DNA of 64,000 bases, taken from assembly GCA_900708905.1 (NCBI GenBank), contig CAADRB010000096.1:38599-102598 (forward strand), given 5' to 3'. The position numbers and the translations under genes were made by a program. Each line of letters starts with the position of its first letter. Position 1 is the first letter of the stretch. Below the pieces are notes generated by a model. It was not told the origin of the DNA. It searched no databases and saw only the letters and a list, made by a program, of their open reading frames with translations. This DNA is from Hymenolepis diminuta (lineage: Eukaryota > Platyhelminthes > Cestoda > Cyclophyllidea > Hymenolepididae). Below, piece after piece: positions 45,517 through 57,894 of this stretch.

Positions 45517-48231
45517 GTGGAGTTTCAGGAATCACCTGGATTGTACATATCATGCTGCTGCTTTTACTTTTCTCACAACTTGTTTTGCCTTCTATTCTAA
45601 TTTGTCCTTCCGTTGCATGCTTAGTTGACAATAGAACTCGACTGATTCATATTCCGCCTATTGATTCCAGTTCTGATTTTGAAATGGGAAATCATTAGGT
45701 TCTTTTCGGACAGACGGTGATGATTGACCTTGCAGTACTTCTTTTTTTCAATTCAAACCGGTAATCGGAAAGCTTTTCTGCTAATTTTATAAGAATATTG
45801 TTCCTCCTGACTATACAAGCATATCCGGGGCTTGTTGCATTCTATGGAATGCACAAGTCCAATCATAAATTTGCGCTTTCCTCATTTTCGTTTTATGATT
45901 TGACTGGTTGCACATCTGACAAACAGAGAGGTGGTTCGGTCACTGCACTTAGGACGTCTTATCTCGGCCTCTTCACAACCCTATTTTCAATCTCGCAGTG
46001 TTGATGCTTATTTCCTCCCTCCACCCCCTTCCTTCCTCTCATCCTTTTCTTTTGAATGGATTATCTACCTATAAATGAAATTTCTCTCTCCTAAGTTTCA
46101 TTTGCTTATTAATGAAAGTATGACACATCTACTTTCTGACTCTTTCGTTCGCAGAGAACAGGAGGACAGAGGAAAGAGGGCCGCATAGTTAAGAGCTCAT
46201 TTTAACTGTGAAAATAATTTACATGAAACGAATAACCATTCAGGGATAATGAAATTTAATGTCATCTACTGGTGTCACTGCAAACCCAAATGGGGTTTTG
46301 GATGAAGACGTATATTCAGGACATGTGGAGCCCCTAGGGGTAGTGTCACATTCCAGAGCATTTCAGGTAGCATAATGGTGCTTTCTCACCTGGCATTAAC
46401 AAACCTGGATCGCCTTCATGTTGCGTTTAAGAAAGCCGAATCGATTTCATCATCAATACTTGTGCCTTCTGCGAGAAGCATTATTGTTCGTTTGTGAGCA
46501 AATTTGTAAATATTCCAGTCATCTGCTGAGTTGAAATGTTTACGTTTGGCGTTTCCTCTTATTAATTGGAATGCATTAGTTAAATCTTTGTTTTAAAAAT
46601 CCTGATATTACTTTTATCGCAAAAGCATGTTTAACCATTCAAGTAGACTCCACGGAATTTACTGTGAAGATGTCCATTGAGCGTTGTTTTATCTGATGGT
46701 TGATATTTTGAAACGATGAATTGTAGAAGAGCCAAATACTTACGTTGTCGTTCATCTTCTGAAGGCTCTACACATTGCGTTTTCCTACAGTGAGCTCTAC
46801 TAAGTTAAAAAGTTTTGGCTGGTTTCAAGGCTCTAGATCGTAGCTTATACCACCTAAACACCCCATTGAAATGCTGCTAGCATCGATGCAACCATCCATT
46901 CTTTCAATACACGCCATCCCAGATGTTGGCTTTCTTCTCTCAAGAGGCTACTTTGAGTTGCATTGTTAATTACACATGGAGAGAATTCACATTTCTCTCC
47001 ATCAGCATCAGTCCAAATTGCTTTGAAAACTATTCTCAAACATTAATGAATTACTCAAGTATTTTCAAGATATGGACAAAGAGGTGCAAGTTGCACCACG
47101 AGTTTCAGCACATTCTTACTTTTCAGTGGAGGCATCTCCATATCCTACTTTTCCTTCCCATTTTATAACTGCAACATTTAAGGCTCTGCATCTTATGTCC
47201 AAATCCTAATTATAATGCGAACATCAATCGACCACATTTCTGCTGATCAACTGGACTCAATGGAAATACTACCAAACATACAATTCCTTAAACTGATTTG
47301 ATACAAAAAGGACTATTTTAGCGAATATCGAATTCAATTAATGAAGGTGAAATTGTCCAAATAGGCCTGTTTGCGACTAGCAGTAACCAAGAAGCGACAA
47401 TACTAGTACATTTTGTGCACCCTAAATTATGAAAGGAAGTTTTTTTAACACTTCATTTTATAGCCAATGGGGAAGGACTTGTCAGCAAACAGACTGACAA
47501 GGACGGATAGCAGACCACTGAGAATCCAGAATTTGACATATACTCAAACTGCCCAATATTAGATCATTGCTGAATTTTATAGAAAAGATGTTTGCTTTCC
47601 CAACTCCTGTTAATTCGAGGCACGCACTAATATTAGTTTATGAGAGCAAACGTAATTGTCCATGCCTTAAATTTAAAAAATTTTAAAACTGTTGGAAATA
47701 CCTCTCATAACAATTTATTATCCTCACTGATGCCTGTTATAACTTTCAGTTAAAGCCCAGTTATAGGGTTTGATACAATTGTTCAGACTCCAGAGACAAG
47801 ATTTATCTAGCAACCGGACATTTAACGAGGATAGAAAGATCCATTTATATTCCTGGAACTATTGTTTGTGCAGATTATGATTGACCGGAGAAGATTAAAC
47901 CAAACATTGAACTTAGTTAATTGAACCCCAACTCCTGCCGGTCAATTCCTATAGGTAAATCCTTCGATTAGCTCCTCCTACTTACCTCTGTGTAGCACTC
48001 TCTACCATTAGAATGATACCAATACTAGATCTTTTGTCCTTCTTACTCAATAAAGCTTTACATTTGGTGACCTACCTACACCCCTTCCTTTAAGTTTCAG
48101 TGGAACCCTTAACACAACCTCTACATCTATCAAAAGGCAGATTTTTATAAATTTTTGGTATTGAAGCCAAATATGCGCCCCAGAGGGACTGAAACAAGGT
48201 GTTGGCAGAAGGAGAAGAATAAGGAAGTGGA
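45517..48231. other. Intergenic, convergent 3' ends
   Basis: Lies between the 3' ends of the CAP gene (+) and the ankyrin gene (-). Short open frames (45,798-46,004 +, 47,039-46,854 -, 46,923-47,168 +) have no splice support or known motif. No CARP-type sequence was seen. Bases 46,010-46,040 are pyrimidine-rich. Confidence 0.45.
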
Positions 48232-51200
48232 TCAGTTGGAATGCCGCAGCGCTCGGAACTTTTCCAGTAGGACAAATAGTCGGTCATAACCAGAGTCGAT
48301 CGCCAGACTCAGAGCTGTAATTTCATGATCTGTCTCGGAGACAGCCTCCACTGCAGCTCCTAGCAGAGGAAGAAAGCGCGCCCAAGCACAATAGTTAAGG
48401 AAATTAGCTGAGGTAAACAAACCAAAGCATTACACGTACCGGCAAGGAGGAGGGACTCGGCAATATCTCGATAACCCCTTCTGACGGCCTCCATGAGTGG
48501 GCGATATCCACTCCGATTTGGCATTTCCACGTCGGCACCTCTTGCTATCAGCAACTCAACCATCACCGCGTTTCCACCGAATATGGCTGCATGCAATGGC
48601 GGTATTACTTCTGATTCATGAGAATTCACGTCTGCGCCCCTTTCAAGAAGCATTTCAGTAACAGCAGCGCTTCCTCGAAGGGAACTTCTAGAGAGTGCTG
48701 CATTAAGCTCGCGCTTCCCAATTGGTCTGTGTTTCGAGTTCAGTAGGATGCTAATCACGTCTTCTCTTGCCTATAACAGGATGAATTGGTTTTTTAGTAA
48801 AAAACAGAGCTCCAAGTTTCGTGGCGAATCCGTACTTTAAAACAGGCGAATGTAAGAGGAGAGTCACCAAATCGATTTAGCTCGAAATTGCTCGAAGCTC
48901 CTAGCTTGAGAAGAAGGTTGACAATATCCGCATGCCCGTTTTGAGCAGCCAACATGAGGGGCGTTTCCTCGCATTCATTCATTGGATCGAGGGGAACTCC
49001 GTATTCTATGAGGCCACTCACACACTCCAAATGACCCCTCGCAGCAGCCCAATGCAGAGCGGTGTTGCCCCCGCAAGTGACCTCCAAAGGGTCCCCTCCG
49101 TTACTTAGAAGTGCGTGCATCGCTCTCGGTAGTCCCTTCACCACCACGTCAATGATCGATCCTGCATTTACCTAAATGACAAAAAATTGAAAGAAAATAA
49201 GGTGGAAACGCTCACGCGCACCCTAATCAGAAATGACCAACCTCAGAGGTATTTTCCTCTCTCATTACCTCTTCAACCTTTCCAAGCCGCAGCTTTTCTT
49301 CCATCTGAGAAGAAAAGTTATTCATAAAAGGTAAATATGATTGAATGAACAAACAAAGTAGACACACCATGTCCTCAATTGCAGTCCCATCATGCACACC
49401 TTCCTTCTTCCCTTCCTCCTTCGATTCCACCTTTTTATCCTAAGAAGAAAAAAAAAGTAAAAATAGAACAAATGGATCCAATTTTCACAAACGCCTCGAG
49501 ACTTGCATAACTTCGAAGAAGTTCCATAGCATGATCAAGTTTCCCACTTTTCACTGCCTCTATTATCGCATCAAAAATGGGATCGTCCGACTTGCAAGCA
49601 TCATCAATAAACGCCTTTGAGGAGTTGTCAGCCCCTTCTGTGTCTGTTGATGATAACGTGTTCTTCTTCACCATCGTCTCCGTCTCCTCCCCACTACTTT
49701 CTGTAGAGCAATCAGTCTCTCTTTTCCTCCTTCTCAACCTTCTTACTTTCCTTCTCTCAGATTCCATCTGCCGATCTAGTAATGCACTTCGTTCGTCATC
49801 GCCATCTTCACCAGCTTCTGTCACCACTGACGGCCCTTCTACATCTTCCTGCTTCTCCTCCTCCTTGGCATCAGCATCGGTTTTCTTAATTTAAGAAAAG
49901 GCAATTTATGCATAATCAGGGCCTAGCGAAAATGGAAATGACCACTAATAAGTGTGGAATTGATGCCGAGATGATAATGTTCACTCTTTGGAAACAGAAG
50001 GATTAAAAAGGTAAGGGCCTCAGCAACTCGTAAGACTGTGGCACACTTTAAATTGGCACAATTATCTGTCAAAGCAAAGGAATGTTTTGTAACTGCTCAG
50101 TTGCTTAATTTTGTAAGGTACAATTTTTCTATGCTGTAGTACGCCTAGGAGACCTAGTTCTGCCAATAATGATATATCCACCCACTAGATATGGCCAGAC
50201 TACATCTCACTTAGACCCAGAGAGTAAAAGGAAGGACAGATGTGCAGTTACTCCAAATTCGCTTCATTAACTTTTTAATTAGACTATTTGCGGGTGAGCA
50301 TAATTGATGACTGTTCTTATGGTGAGGGAGATTTGTTTAGACCAACTGTCCAGGTACTCGAGCCAGCATGCATCCGCATATTAACTTGACAGTGACCACC
50401 CCGCATGTATTACTCATCTTTACGGCTTTATGCTGACGGCGCCTTGTCAGAAGATAAATTTAAATCTTGAAATACGGCTTTACCTAATAATGTGTAATAA
50501 AATAGATTCAGAGCTCCTCTGAATAATCTGAGGCCACTTTAAAGTCAGTCCTCTATCCGACTAATGACATGTGAAGTGCTTGCGCGGTGGGAGGAATTTC
50601 ACAACTTTTCATTCTTCTCTTTCACCGAAACTTCTATCAAGTGATCAAAAGGAGACAGAAATCTTGCACAAAGTCATTTCATGAAGTGCAAGAAGTGTAG
50701 TGGTTAAGAGATCATCTGGATTGATCCATAAACACGTTTGGGATAATTACAGTCAATCAGAAATGCGAAGATAGCAACTCCTAACCGCTACCTTCTTCCC
50801 ATTAAAATTAATAAACTGGAGAAAAAACTTCATCGAAAGATAAGATAACGTAAACTCAACACCGGGTAATTAAAGGATCGATAAATGTGAAAACATGCCT
50901 CGCTTTTATTAAATGCCTCAGATTCCTGCCAGATATCTGGTCAAAGGGTCAGGCAATGTTGCATTTCGAGCCCATCTAATCACCAACTGCCGACTGATCT
51001 GCGAGAATAGTAATCACAAGCGCATTTAAAAATACCTTTCCAAAATCATGAATGGAAAGAGCCTGTTTCCTACAGGAGAAACAATATTTTTCAAAACTAA
51101 TCTAAGATTTATGAAAAATAATTATTTATCAATTTGACTCTAAATTAGAAAATACCTCAGGATAAATACCTGTTTATTGTTAAGTACATAGTTTAAAAAA

Positions 51201-51490
51201 GTGAAAATTGAACTCTCTTTTCTATCTGGAAAACATTGAGGAATAGTTGACATACTCACAATGTCTCTTATTCCATACCATAATGAGAAACAAAACATAA
51301 AAGAATGAACAAACCTTCTGGATGTCAAGATTTTCATCGGACTTGTCCAGGTTTTTCATTTTAGACTCATTGGGAGATGATGAGTTGCTGGAATCCTTTC
51401 AAAATTAAAGAACCTTCTTGTCGAATCTTTGAGAATTTAAATGGGAAGTGGGTGTATAAAAATAGCAAAACTTACTTTGACATTCACCAT
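48232..51490 (-). CDS. Ankyrin-repeat protein with charged N-terminal region
   Basis: Eight exons on the minus strand: 51,490-51,476, 51,395-51,315, 49,884-49,489, 49,439-49,368, 49,304-49,242, 49,171-48,836, 48,770-48,440 and 48,359-48,232. All have GT-AG borders and compatible phases, giving 473 codons. Residues 1-210 are charged and low in complexity, with a basic cluster (RRKVRRLRRRKRE, about 63-75) that could be a nuclear signal. Residues 225-465 hold about six ankyrin repeats: NTALHWAAARGHLECV, ETPLMLAAQNGHADIVNLLL, DSPLTFACFKA, PPLHAAIFGGNAVMVELLI, YRPLMEAVRRGYRDIAESLL and TALSLAIDSGYDRLFVLLE. Ankyrin repeats mediate protein binding. The style (TPLMLAAQNGH, LTFAC) recalls the repeat blocks of ANKHD1/MASK, but there is no KH domain and the protein is far shorter. 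It could be a shortened relative or an unrelated scaffold. The 1.4-kb intron 49,885-51,314 holds no other gene. Confidence 0.8.
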
Positions 51491-53281
51491 AATCCTTAAT
51501 TTTATGAACAGCGTTTGTTGCTGAACGCAGGAGCACTACTCCAACTGGCCAGTTAATGGCAAATATTCTAAACTTCAACCGCATTGGTTCGCCACAAATC
51601 TGATTACATCTCTCCAGGAGGATATTTTAAAAAAAGCCAATAAAAGCTCAAATCCGTCCCCTTATTCATTTGCATATGAAGCTATTCGAACAAGCAAATA
51701 AACGGTTAGATCTATGAGGAAATAAATCGGGGGGGAGAGTGGGAAGATTTGATCCACGTGATCCGGGGGTTTTTGCTTCTACTATTCAGTTCAGAAGAAT
51801 ATGCATATTACTTTTCCACTGATCCTATGAGAAAACAAGCACAGAATCTAGTTTCAACGTTGAGGACGACATTCCGGCAAGTGGTGCTTTGAGTACTCTT
51901 GTCTTTTTTAGTATTAAAGCAGTCGTCAATCAGGTACTAAAAATCCGTTCGCAGTACAAAGCAAGGCCTTTGTCTGTGAACAAACTTCACAGTTTTTGCA
52001 TAAATTCCCTTGAGATGGGCATTTACGTTTTTATTGTTTGCTTTGTGACACCAAGATCATGCTAACGATTTCCTCAAAGTTTTGATTGATTTCCTGTAGA
52101 CATGACTTTGTGTGAGCGTTTTTTTCTAATTCTGGTCCGAAGCTGGTGACTCAAAAGAGGCTGGAGGGACATTCCAAAGATGAAGTCCTCCCACTTGAAA
52201 ATGGCAAATTTAAATAGTTCCCGGTAGATGTAAGAGACTACGGAGATTTTCTGCAGGACTTTGATAGGTATTCTTTTGCTAAATTTTCTGTCGGGGAAAT
52301 AAAAATAGGTTTTGTAAAAAACAGTAAATTTTACAATTGTTATTAGTGGAAGTAGTAGTAGCAGTAATTTTATCTATTGACAAATTGATTGCGGCAGTTG
52401 ATTGGTGATTGCGAAATATTGTCATGATGGTGATTGAGGTGGTACTATTTATGACATGTATCTTGCTACTTAATTAATGACAACATGAGAAAGGATTTCA
52501 CCAAATATTCATGAGATTGTTAAGTAAATCACCACGTCAACTAACGTTGATTTGAATCGATTCAGCCAAATAGAAAACCTTCCAAATATTTGAAGTCCTT
52601 CAAGAGGCAAAAGTGCAAAACAAAGCTTAGGTTGCATAGACAGAGGTTTCAAGACTGAAAACTCCAAATTTCACATTCTTCTCTTCTTAGAAATGTATAT
52701 TATTGAAAGTCATATACATCCGTCGCCGATCAACTATATTGTAATTGCCAGAGAGAGTACATTTTTATCGGAATGGAGCTTTTACTTGGACTCCTCCCCC
52801 CACATATGGCCTCGGTCTTCCTGCTGCCGTGCGCGTTGTAATTACCAGTTGAAGTTGCACAGATGATTTTGGACACTGCATCGAATCCTGACCGACTCAT
52901 ATAAATAACCCCTTTGTAAATACGCTTCGTCCGTTATTCATGCTCTCACTCTCTCTCACGTGATTCTTTTTCCTCTTCTAGTAGGCCGTATTCACCACTG
53001 TCCTGACATCTACCTAACCGGTTGTCTTAGAGAACGTTGGTAGAAGATAGAAGGTATATCCTGTTGAACACCTGGAGGAAAATCAGATACCTTAGCTATT
53101 GATAAACTTTCAGCACTATAAATAAGTAAAAAGATATCCAAAGGCAAGTGAAACTTCCTTTATAAATTCCGTGAGATTAGTAAAAAATCACATCATTATG
53201 TTACAGAACTAATCAGATTTGGGTTTGGGTAGTATATAAAGTGCAACTTTACAGTTTCATAAGACCACACTTGTTTCTTGC
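51491..53281. other. Intergenic, upstream of the ankyrin gene
   Basis: No coding pattern. The ankyrin gene promoter must lie in the first part, near 51,491-51,800. Confidence 0.4.
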
Positions 53282-53529
53282 TCAATTAAAATGAGAATAA
53301 AATACTGGGTTTCCACTGGAATCAGTGGAACTGCGCCTCCCCCCAGCCCAAAGCATACTTATGGCACTTTGATTATCAATTTCACTCATTTCTGCCTCCG
53401 ATTCAACAAAATTCGTCTGCATCATGAATGAGTTGATTCCTATACCCTCTTGGTTCTCATGCTCTCTCTTCCACGCTCTTTGTTCTTTTCTCTCCCTCAC
53501 GAATTTCCATCGCTGTTGTGCAATTTACC
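53282..53529 (-). CDS. Possible terminal exon, unknown protein
   Basis: Minus strand: after a GCACAACAG acceptor near 53,522, an open frame of about 80 codons reads RWKFVRERKEQRAWKREHE, MMQTNFVESEAEMSE and MLWAGGRRSSTDSSG to a TGA. It has no ATG in frame at its start, so it could only be an internal or last exon. No partner exon was recognised. It is hydrophilic and highly charged. Support is limited to open-frame length and one acceptor. Confidence 0.2.
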
Positions 53530-54753
53530 TTGGTCTAATCTCACATTTTGTCATTCTGATTGGGTAAGGGCAGTGGATGCATTTTATTAGTCCAACTCCT
53601 GCAATATTCTACCCCCGGCCTATGCAAGCTGATGATCCTCGCTTGATCCTATTATTACACCGTGGAAATATTTCCCAAGTGGAATTTTCAGTAGTATATT
53701 CTTTTATGTTTATTTTAAAATAGGGAATCTAAGATGCATTACTACTAGTGTGAGTAAGATGGACACTGAATATATTTGAAATCTCTTATTTAAAAATTCA
53801 ATTTTCAGTACAAGGTCAATCCGCAAACGGGTGAATAGTATCTCACGCTCATTCATTTCGGAATTCTTCTGCCGTCACGTAAATGTCTTTTTTTGTAACT
53901 TTAAGCAGATAAGCTGTTACTGCCTTTTTTCCAAGTTATTAGGTGCTTTTTCAAGGAGGGGATACGAGGAGAATAGAGAATCTCGTAAAGGAGCTGTAAA
54001 AGGGTAATTGAGGATAGATCCATCCACCATCGCCAACAATCATGATTTTAACTACTAACGGCGTCTCCTTCATATTCAAAAGGCATTCAAAGTGGCGATT
54101 AAATTTCGTTTGAATTATTTTTCCTACTTTAAATAAGACAATAGTTGACAGGCGTAGAAGTGCCTTCTTCTTGGATTGGATTGAATCGGGACACTTTCAC
54201 TAAATAAATGTCTCTTGACATGATGTTTCTAAAACAGATATTTCACCTCAGTTGTCGAGCATCAAAGAACAAAGTACCAACATAAAATTTGTCAAAATTC
54301 TTTTACCCAAACAATCTTTGGGGATAATTTAAAGAGCACTAGAAATCACTTTTTAATTAAACACGATCTTACATTATGAGAAAGCCAAAGCACAGACACT
54401 CAAATGAAAGGATTTCTGAATAGGTAATCCTCACTTAAGTTTGAATTGTTTCTTAAAGCATAAAAAATGAAACATTCATTTGCATCACTGATATAAAAAT
54501 AACTACCCAGTACTTGGAATTTCGAAGAAAATTTAAAAATGAGGTACAAAGAACCATTTAGAAATAAAAGTAGGCAGGTAAAATTAAACAGCAATGTATG
54601 TATATATACATGTTATCACAACGGAGGAGGCTATTCAAGGAAAGAAATCAATTTATAAGCACGACCAAAAATAGGTAAACAAAGTTGAATCGTGAAAGCA
54701 CTAGAAAATGTTTACATCAAAAGAGGACGAAAAGTACAAATGATGAGGGTGGT
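53530..54753. other. Intergenic, 3' side of the phosphatase gene
   Basis: AT-rich and non-coding. There is a short TATATATACA tract near 54,601-54,610. Confidence 0.4.
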
Positions 54754-55326
54754 CTAGTACCTGCTGAGGTGATTTTTGTACAGATAACCATTCCACTGCT
54801 GCTGCTGTGGACGTCGATGTGACGAAGGGGAGGAGGTGGTGACACGTAGGGATGAAGTGCCGCGTCGGGCGATTTCGTAGGCGATGAGTTGACGCCAAAA
54901 GCCTGCGTTGGGACAGATACAGGGTCTGAGGGAGCGCACATGGTCGTAGGCTTCCGCCAGTGTCATGTGAGCGTGCTTGACAAGATAGGCGAGCACAAGA
55001 GTAGGGGAACGCGAAACACCAGCAACACAATGAACCAAACTCCTACCCCCCTTCCTCGCCTCTCGTGCTATTCGGTCTGCGACCGCATCAAAATGGGCTC
55101 CCAAATCGGCACTCTCCAAGTCTTCCACACAGATCTGAACATGCGCCCTTCGTCCACTGCCGTCTGGTGACGCAGACGAAGGCAGGAGGAGGAGATCAGA
55201 GGGAAGTACTTCGACCATTGCCGAAATAACCTGAGTCACTCCACGAGCCTCCAATCTGGCTGGCGTCAAAGCCTCGAGGCTGCTCAGATAGAGGTGATCA
55301 TTAATACGGGCGATTTGGCTAAACAT
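54754..55326 (-). CDS. Dual-specificity protein phosphatase, atypical DUSP type
   Basis: A single open frame of 190 codons with an ATG start at 55,326. It is the size of the small atypical DUSPs (DUSP14/18/21 group), which remove phosphate from Ser/Thr and Tyr residues of signalling proteins such as MAP kinases. The catalytic loop HCVAGVSRSP is at residues 99-108, with nucleophile Cys100 and phosphate-binding Arg106. The likely general acid is Asp69 (CVEDLESADL). The start, ARINDHLYLSSLEALTPARL, and the later AYLVKHAHMTLAEAYDHVRS and RPCICPNAGFWRQLIAYE follow the family closely. The C-terminal 30 residues are Ser/Gln/His-rich and not conserved. There are no introns, unlike its neighbours. Local GC content is clearly higher than in the flanks. 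All catalytic residues are present, so it should be active. Confidence 0.88.
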   Translation of the reverse strand: MFSQIARINDHLYLSSLEALTPARLEARGVTQVISAMVEVLPSDLLLLPSSASPDGSGRRAHVQICVEDLESADLGAHFDAVADRIAREARKGGRSLVHCVAGVSRSPTLVLAYLVKHAHMTLAEAYDHVRSLRPCICPNAGFWRQLIAYEIARRGTSSLRVTTSSPSSHRRPQQQQWNGYLYKNHLSRY

Positions 55327-56378
55327 TTTAATGATGCAGTATGCTTTGGCATCTGCTCGGCTCGACTTTGGCTGACGCGATCGTGCAACTGCCCTTAGTT
55401 AAATTCCGCATTCTATTGGTTCTGCTGAGGGGAACCAATAGGAGTAAGCCATGGGATGCATCACCTGTTATTAAGGTGCTGCCGTTGTGGTCCCGTACGT
55501 GACCGGTAGAAAAGGATTCCTTCGCACGAAATATCACCACTTTTAAACAAAATATCATAGGAGTCAGCATTTCGTAAATAGGGAAAGTCATCAATATAAA
55601 TGTATTTGAAGTATTTTTGATATTTATTGACGACTTACTCTCAATATTATTTTAATTTCGATATTGGCACTGATCCCATATGTACAAAGTGCCATCATTA
55701 CTTTTATTTTTATTGCAGTATTGTTTTACACCGCATGCTTGATTTAATGTGTTTACTTTTGTGTCGTGGTTATATGTGCTAGTGGGTGCTTTTCGGTGAG
55801 AAATTAACTTCTTCTCCTGCACATCCGTTTAGCCCAAAAATTAGCTCTACTTCCAAATGAAGTTACTTTAGGATCCTGACAAAGCTTGGCCAAATAGCCC
55901 CTCTTAGAACTGATGGTCTCCCTAAGACTAACAAGTGGGAAGACCGAGAGTTTGGTTGGAGAAATGGGTATTAGACAATAGGAAGATGAGTGAGCGAGAA
56001 AGGAGGGTGAAAAGAGGAATTGAAAGAGAAGGCAAAGGTGTCAGCACTGAGGAAGGACAATTCGGATTGTGTGGGGCAGATGAAATGGGATACGATAAGA
56101 TAGTGGACCGATATTGCGTTCTTTGTTCATTGACAGCTTCAGTAAAAGTATGAGGCGGTAGGCGCACAATATTTCGAGAGACTAAGCAAGTTAATGAGTC
56201 AGAGGGTGCAAGTACTGTAGGTCTCCGTTGGATATGGCATATGCTGTGCGAACTCTGGTAACCTGTACTTAGCGAAACTAAAAAGCAGTTCAACCAAACT
56301 TTCACATTCTCAAACTAAGGACTACCTCCAAAAGATTTATTTATTTTTTAATTTGATTTCCTCACATCATCTGCTATA
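55327..56378. other. Intergenic, presumed phosphatase promoter region
   Basis: A 125-codon minus-strand frame (56,305-55,928) overlaps a plus-strand frame. Neither shows a domain or a splice pattern, so I do not call it coding. Confidence 0.4.
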
Positions 56379-56690
56379 GCCAGCAGATGTCTATCATCAT
56401 CTATATAGATCAGAAATGATTGGCTGACGATAAAATCTCCACTACAGTGTCCACGGGCGGTCCCGCTGTGTTTGCGTGTTTGCACATAGATACCTAAACG
56501 GGTGTCTATCATCGCGCCGAGATTCTGACGACGAGACATGACTGACGTCTAAGGATGAAATGCTTTGTACATAAACCTAATTTACTAATTAATAAATTGG
56601 GGTGGCTTGCCTGCTACCTCCGAACTGATCTGACGACATGAGTGACTTGACTTATTCTATCTATTCGATCGATGTGACCCGATAGATCCC
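56379..56690 (+). repeat. LTR-like dispersed repeat, copy 2
   Basis: Same-orientation partner of 40,784-41,095, about 15.6 kb apart, with an internal AATAAATTGG. The flanks of the two copies are unrelated, which fits two independent insertions and not a pair of LTRs bounding one element. Confidence 0.6.
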
Positions 56691-57894
56691 TCAGTGTTAT
56701 TACTTCATTATATATATCTTCTCTATCAATGGTGAAAATATTTCAGGAAGTTGCCCTTTAAATTAGACATGTAACAATGGGAATTTTTATTCTTTTTTCA
56801 CAGAGAAGTCAACATTTGTCTTACGATTGCAGCGAATACTTCACAAGTAAGCACTTGACTAAGCCTTAGGAGTCCTAGTAGCTCTAAACAGGCACAACTA
56901 ACTTATAGCGTAGTATTTTGATATGAATTGCCATCAAGATCAAGCTATACTAAGCAAAAGAAATGAAAAGACAGAAGGTAATAATTATGGACACAATTAG
57001 CGCTAGGGTGCACGAATGTTGATCACTGATTGGCTGGGAGGTCAATGCACGCACAGCCGCGCTTGCTCGGTATGCGATTAGTAGCATGCCTAACCTTCTA
57101 GAATGGTCTAACCCGCAACTGGACAGGAAACTCCATGCGCTTATTCAAGAATAAAATTGTCGTTTGTAGGAAGCGTGGTTGAATTACTATACCTGTTTTT
57201 GACTTTGTAATTGTATTTCGTAACAACCAGCTGCCAAACAGAATAATCCACTTTTCCAGCGTATTGGCAGATCTGCGCTGACAGACATTTGCAATGATGC
57301 AGAAACGATTTAACCCACAAGTTTATTTATCGTTCGCTGAAAAAATTTGCTTTAATTCAGTTTACCCGTAAACCTTCCACTTATGATTAAATCTTCAAAA
57401 GTGATATAATTTTTCAGAAGAAATCAGCATCTACGTCTGATCAATTGATTCAAATTTGCCTTACTGTAGTACATAGATTGAAAATTTGTTTAAAAACTCA
57501 TTTTGAGGACTTTTTTCTATATTTGAAAGAAACATAACAATTCAAGTACTACGGATGGAGATGGTCGATTTGCCACGGATAAGTAAGTTCATTTTAAGAA
57601 ACTGATAAAAACTGCTTTGAATCTGGAGTATACTGAACTGCGCATTAAACTTGGCATTTTAGGGTAAAATCAGAAAATAAATATAAAATCTTTTAATTGA
57701 AATACGTGTGAGCACCAATTTACAATTATTAGCAGAAATTTATATTACATTTGTCAATATTATTGTGTCAGAAAACGATAAAATTAAAAATATTCCAAAA
57801 ACAAATTCCAAAATAGAGGGAATAAAATCTAAAGATTTAAAAATAATTAATTACTTGCTTTTTGACTACGGTTTTATTCTTTAATTTATTGAAA
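56691..57894. other. AT-rich intergenic, upstream of NAPE-PLD
   Basis: No coding pattern. The last 400 bases before 57,895 are very AT-rich. Confidence 0.4.

Noticed and set aside
46854..47168. Overlapping frames on both strands
   Set aside because: Neither has motif, splice or repeat support.
55928..56305. 125-codon minus-strand frame upstream of the phosphatase
   Set aside because: Low-complexity Ser/Pro/Leu content, overlapped by a plus-strand frame, with no splice or domain support.
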